Shown here: piece by piece, positions 60,469 to 64,000 of the stretch
Layout: each line of letters opens with the position of its first letter
How positions within the stretch are numbered: position 1 is the stretch's first letter
Origin: JAGNLA01 sp964639885
GTDB taxonomy: Bacteria; Caldisericota; Caldisericia; JAAYUI01
Length of the DNA: 64,000 nucleotides
NCBI GenBank assembly: GCA_964639885.1
Contig: CAZXEH010000006.1
Coordinates: 1 to 64,000 of the forward strand
Reading direction: 5' to 3'
Program-made: the position numbers and the translations under genes
The notes under the pieces: model-generated
Databases searched by the model: none
What the model saw: the letters and a program-made list of their open reading frames with translations, nothing else
Told to the model about the DNA's origin: nothing

Positions 60469-62186
60469 ATGGGAAAAATTTGGGTAGTTCTTTTCGGTTT
60501 TATCCTTCTTGCTTCGTGCGCTAGTTCAACAGTCGATATGGCAACAAGGAAAAACATTGAAAAAAGGTACATCATTAACGGCATCCAGCATGTTTCGTAT
60601 TTGTCACCAAGCGATGTTTTGAAAAACGAACGAAAAACAATTTTCGGCAACAAGGATTCAGCCAAAACCGAGGACGAAACAATACTTGAGATCGATGAAA
60701 ACACAAAAATAGTCAAAAAGGGTTCAACCGGAGAAACCGAGCTCCAAAACCTTGATGGAAATGGAAAAGTAACAAGTGAGAGTCTGAACGCCATGCAAAA
60801 CAATGCAGGACTCGACAGTGCGATAGTGGCCAACAAACACCCGATCCAATATCAGGATTTCGGGCAAAATCACATCTGGAGCGGGCATGAATTGGACAAC
60901 ACCCATCCTGAAAACTACAAATTCAAGCTGGTTAACGGTAAGATACCACAGTTGCCATCTGACCTTGGCAAAAAGTACGCAGTTGAAGATCCATTTTTCA
61001 TCACTTTTGACAGCCTTGATGAAGGATGGTCAAAATACAAAAAAATGACTGACGGCAAAGTCATCACATATGGCCGTGAAATTCAGGACGCTTTCTTTTC
61101 AAACGAATACCAGGTGAATTTCGCCTACAGCAAGGACGATGACAAACCAACCCTTTACAGGTATGACAACGTCGAGGTTGAACCAAACAGTTACTGGGTT
61201 GAAAAGAAAGTTGGATCATTCAAGCCTTTTTATTACAAAGCCCAACCGTGTAGGGAAGTACCGATACTACGATCGGATCATTTCAAAGAGGATGTAAAAA
61301 AGTATGTAGAATCATCATTAAAACCGATCTGGCTGAGCATGGTGTTCAACGGTGAGGCCAGCACATCACCGAGAACCTTCGTAGAATCTGCAAGAATTGC
61401 CATGGTGCCACTCGAACAGAAGGTCTGGGCAATTTTTGTCGGTTCCCAGAATGGCACGGTCGACCCTTTCCTGGATGAAATCTGGACATTCTCGGTTATT
61501 CAGTTTGACAGTAACAAGCCGATCTTGAGGGCATTCGGACAAAAGACGCAGACCGATACTACCACATGGTCAAACCTCGGGCAGCAGAAGGTTGATGAAA
61601 ACTGGGCTGATCCAGAGGGCATGATGCAACTTTACGGAGTTTTCGATGCTAACCTTGATGGATACAAGGACTTCGTGTTCAGATGGATCGGGATGGGCAG
61701 TGGAGATGAGGACTCGTACAGAATACTTGTTGTTTCGCTGACTGACAAAGGTTTTTGTGAAATAGTTCCGGAATTTGCCCTGAGGGATTTTTACGGGCTT
61801 GATGGAAACAAACCCCTTTTCCAGATAGGTTATTTTGGTGAAGGTCAGCTTTACAGCACCTTCCATCAGGAACCACTTATGCTATGGAGATGGAACCGTG
61901 GACTGATGAAAGTTGCTGAGGCCAGAGGCGATGGAAATTTCTATATTGTATCGTATAAATACCACAAATACATCGAGAACCTGATGCAAGAGATAAGATC
62001 AAAAGATATAACATATGTCTACCTTGGTCATTACGAGTTGATCGGGCAGACAAGGCATGCACAGGAGGCCTTCTTTGAAACCATTGAGCGGTACACTCAG
62101 GAGCAAAAAGATATCGTCAAAGTCTTGCTCTCAAAGAATCACCCAATGTTTGTCCTCAAACCCGAAGAACTTCTTCCAGAACTGAA
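60469..62186 (+). CDS. Lipoprotein of unknown family, first tandem copy (3' end in scaffold gap)
   Basis: 572 complete codons before the N-run. Lipobox LLASC (Cys17) marks a lipoprotein. The mature part has a short acidic, low-complexity stretch (about 60-110), then a folded region starting with IQYQDFG. A calcium-loop-like motif DANLDGYKDFVF is near 393, and the region near 560-572 reads HPMFVLKPEELLPEL. The second copy ends LLPEL plus six residues and a stop, so this gene should end about 6-10 codons inside the gap. The frame can be read across the Ns into the second copy only because the gap length happens to fit; the fused protein is an artefact. Function unknown. Confidence 0.85.
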
Positions 62187-62286
62187 NNNNNNNNNNNNNN
62201 NNNNNNNNNNNNNNNNNNNNNNNNNNNNNNNNNNNNNNNNNNNNNNNNNNNNNNNNNNNNNNNNNNNNNNNNNNNNNNNNNNNNNN
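62187..62286. other. Assembly gap (100 N)
   Basis: Exactly 100 N, the customary placeholder for a gap of unknown size. Aligning the two flanking paralogues suggests that at least about 240 bp are missing: about 20 bp of the first gene's end, an intergenic region and about 73 codons of the second gene's start. The gap probably arose because the assembler could not resolve the tandem repeat. Confidence 0.97.
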
Positions 62287-63801
62287 GAGGACGCTGACGG
62301 GAGGCAGCTTGTTGAGGATGGTCAAACCGGCAAGACTGTCTGGAAAAGTTATGATATGCAAGGTAAAGTGACAGTCACTGATTTTTACGCATCGATGAAT
62401 GACGCTTCGATGAGAAATTCAATTGAAGACCAAAAATTTCCGATCCAATATCAGGATTTCGGGGAGTTTGAACAAGACAAATCTGATTATGTTCAAGAAA
62501 AAACGCCTGAACGGTACGAGCTGAAGATAACAGGCGAAAAATTGCCCCCAATTCCTGAAAGAATCAGGAAACAATATGCAACAGACGATCCATTCTTCAT
62601 CAATTTCGAATCGCTTGACGAAGGCTGGCTGAAATACAAGTCCCTGACAAAGAACAAAATTCTGACCTATGGCAGGGAAATTCAGGAAGCATTTTCATCC
62701 GACCGGAAGAAAATCGAACTTGCCTATCTGAAATACAACGCCAAGGAAGAAATGCTTTATAGATACGACAAGGTTGATGTCGAGCCAAACAGCTACTGGG
62801 TCGACAGGAAAGTTGGAAAGCTGACCACCCACATTTATGAGGCTAAACCGTGCAAAGAAGTGCCTGTTCTAAGATCAGACCATTTCAAAGAGGATGTGAA
62901 AAAATACGTTGAGAAAACACTTGAGCCAGTCTGGTACTGGACAAACTACACCGACCTGACACTGATGACTGACAGATCAGTGATTGAATCCGCAAGGATC
63001 ACAATGATTCCTATGTCAGAAAAAGTCTGGATAATTCTCGTTGCATCCAGCTACGGAAAATCAGATCGCATTCGAGCATTCTGGACATTCTCGGTCGTTC
63101 AGTTTGACAGCCAAAAACCCGTTCTGAGAACTTGGGGGCAGGAAACCTTTGCCGACACCTTCACCAACGGAACCCAGGGTTTTACAAAAAACCACAACTG
63201 GGCTGACCCTGAAAAAGACATCGAACTGTACGGCGTTGGCGACGTTAACCTCGATGGCTTCAAGGACTTCATCTTCAGATTCAACGGATGGGGGTGTGCA
63301 ACAGAAGATTCTCACGCAATCATGATCATAACGCTTACCGACAAGGGATTTGCCGAGGTTGCCTCTGATCATTACCTGTACAACTTCTTTGGCTTTGACG
63401 GTGACAAGCCGCTGTTTGAGTATCAGTGTTTTGGCAATGGACAGCTCTACTCCACCTATCACAACGAGTCGTTGGCCTCAACAAGATGGAACAGGCACAT
63501 TCTCAAGGTCGTCGAACCCAGAAAAGATGGAAATCTGTACATGGTCTCGTACAGATACAACAGGGACATCGAAGACAAACTCAGTGAAATAACGCAAAAA
63601 GATGTTTCATACCTCTCTCTGGGAGAGTACGAGATTATTGGTCAAACAAAACGTGCCCAGGAAGCATTCCTTCAGACTAGTTCATACTCAACCGATGAAC
63701 AGAAAGAAATTGTCAAGGTTCTGCTTGCAAAGAAGAAGCCGATGTTTGTCGAGAAATACGAAGATCTGCTTCCAGAGCTAAAAAGCCACGACCGTTACTG
63801 A
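62287..63801 (+). CDS. Lipoprotein of unknown family, second tandem copy (5' end in scaffold gap)
   Basis: 504 codons visible plus stop. It aligns end to end with the first copy from about residue 73 on: IQYQDFG, DPFFINFESLDEGW, DVEPNSYWVDRKVG, LRSDHFKEDVKKYV and the calcium-loop-like GDVNLDGFKDFIF all match with moderate divergence, so this is an old duplication. The missing N-terminus should carry its own signal peptide. Cys content is low. Function unknown. Confidence 0.85.
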   Translation, partial: EDADGRQLVEDGQTGKTVWKSYDMQGKVTVTDFYASMNDASMRNSIEDQKFPIQYQDFGEFEQDKSDYVQEKTPERYELKITGEKLPPIPERIRKQYATDDPFFINFESLDEGWLKYKSLTKNKILTYGREIQEAFSSDRKKIELAYLKYNAKEEMLYRYDKVDVEPNSYWVDRKVGKLTTHIYEAKPCKEVPVLRSDHFKEDVKKYVEKTLEPVWYWTNYTDLTLMTDRSVIESARITMIPMSEKVWIILVASSYGKSDRIRAFWTFSVVQFDSQKPVLRTWGQETFADTFTNGTQGFTKNHNWADPEKDIELYGVGDVNLDGFKDFIFRFNGWGCATEDSHAIMIITLTDKGFAEVASDHYLYNFFGFDGDKPLFEYQCFGNGQLYSTYHNESLASTRWNRHILKVVEPRKDGNLYMVSYRYNRDIEDKLSEITQKDVSYLSLGEYEIIGQTKRAQEAFLQTSSYSTDEQKEIVKVLLAKKKPMFVEKYEDLLPELKSHDRY

Positions 63802-63808
63802 CGGCTTG

Positions 63809-63836
63809 TTGATTGGAAACAAAATCCGGCTATATT
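63809..63836 (+). promoter_or_regulatory. Promoter of dnaE, predicted leaderless
   Basis: TTGATT (63809-63814), 16 nt, TATATT (63831-63836), 7 nt, ATG at 63844. No Shine-Dalgarno is present. Confidence 0.62.
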
Positions 63837-63843
63837 TTTCCTC

Positions 63844-64000
63844 ATGTTCGTACACCTTCACAATCATTCGGAATACTCGCTGCTTGACGGTGCCATAAAG
63901 CTTTACGAGATGGCTGCCAGGGCTGCGAAGCTGAACATGCCGGCAATCGCCCTCACAGATCACGGCAACATGTACGGAGCCGTCGAATTCTACAAGGCGT
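63844..64000 (+). CDS. dnaE: DNA polymerase III alpha subunit (3' end outside window)
   Basis: The first 52 codons are visible. FVHLHNHSEYSLLDG and IALTDHGNMYGA are the metal-binding motifs of the N-terminal PHP domain of bacterial replicative polymerase DnaE. The PHP domain alone also occurs in PolX and histidinol phosphatase, but the SLLDGA context is typical of DnaE. The gene continues beyond 64000. Confidence 0.92.
   Translation, partial: MFVHLHNHSEYSLLDGAIKLYEMAARAAKLNMPAIALTDHGNMYGAVEFYKA

Noticed and set aside
60469..63801. A single 1,110-aa protein across the N-run
   Set aside because: The frame is continuous only because the 100-N placeholder fits; the halves are full-length paralogues with one C-terminus and one N-terminus missing.
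1..64000. CRISPR array, insertion sequence, prophage or tRNA gene
   Set aside because: I saw no direct repeats with spacers, no transposase or phage genes and no cloverleaf; small or degenerate examples could be missed by eye.

Overview
The window is 64 kb of bacterial chromosome that looks like part of a draft or metagenome assembly, because it contains a 100-N scaffold gap at 62187-62286. Genes are dense and protein-coding on both strands. I saw no tRNA, rRNA, insertion sequence, CRISPR array or prophage. The gene content points to an anaerobic, deep-branching bacterium: a ferredoxin-dependent 2-oxoacid oxidoreductase (korDABC), a two-subunit glycyl-tRNA synthetase, RNase J, LytR-CpsA-Psr and MurJ wall proteins, a stand-alone Roadblock protein, and several large secreted proteins ending in copper-amine-oxidase-like 'stalk' domains. 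Caldisericota-like bacteria fit this mix, but I cannot fix the phylum without a search and hold that idea at low confidence.

Layout. 1-6.8 kb (+): a giant NHL/thioredoxin/cohesin-like/stalk surface protein (5' end outside the window), then comEA-like and comEC DNA-uptake genes. 6.8-12.1 kb (-): dnaX-ybaB-recR-glmS-transketolase C-half. 12.2-16.6 kb (+): an unrecognised AT-rich lipoprotein, then metG-tatD. 16.6-19.5 kb (-): a pflX-like radical SAM gene followed by a PQQ-propeller/stalk protein. 19.6-22.6 kb (+): a second stalk surface protein and a Roadblock gene. 22.6-31.1 kb (-): a nine-gene operon rpsO-pnp-M16 peptidase-udg4-rnj-nudix-queT-NAD synthetase glutaminase-nadE. 31.3-33.0 kb (+): a HAD protein and mnmA. 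33.0-36.8 kb (-): an AT-rich accessory stretch with a subtilase, a secreted propeller protein and a ribbon-helix-helix/beta-solenoid pair. 36.9-57.5 kb (-): twenty consecutive genes with no gap longer than 9 bp, from malic enzyme to glnA, closed by a strong terminator. 57.6-60.4 kb (+): infC-rpmI-rplT-glmM and a small gene. 60.4-63.8 kb (+): two tandem paralogous lipoprotein genes split by the gap. 63.8 kb to the end (+): the start of dnaE.

How the genes work together. GlmS and GlmM make the UDP-GlcNAc precursor, and MurJ, the LCP protein and an O-antigen-ligase-like protein use sugar-lipid products at the envelope. The Nudix protein, the separate glutaminase and NadE form an NAD module. QueT and Tgt are two parts of queuosine salvage. 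KorDABC and GlnA connect 2-oxoacid chemistry with ammonia assimilation. RpsO, Pnp and RNase J combine translation and RNA turnover.

The most unusual signal is regulatory. At eight transcription units I can read a -35/-10 promoter whose -10 box ends only 6-10 bases before the start codon, which predicts leaderless or nearly leaderless mRNAs (dnaX, pflX-like, Roadblock, HAD, propeller protein, ribbon-helix-helix, first tandem lipoprotein, dnaE). Genes inside operons keep Shine-Dalgarno sites. A second signal is infC: its best-supported start is AUC, and its Shine-Dalgarno lies inside a perfect 8-bp hairpin.
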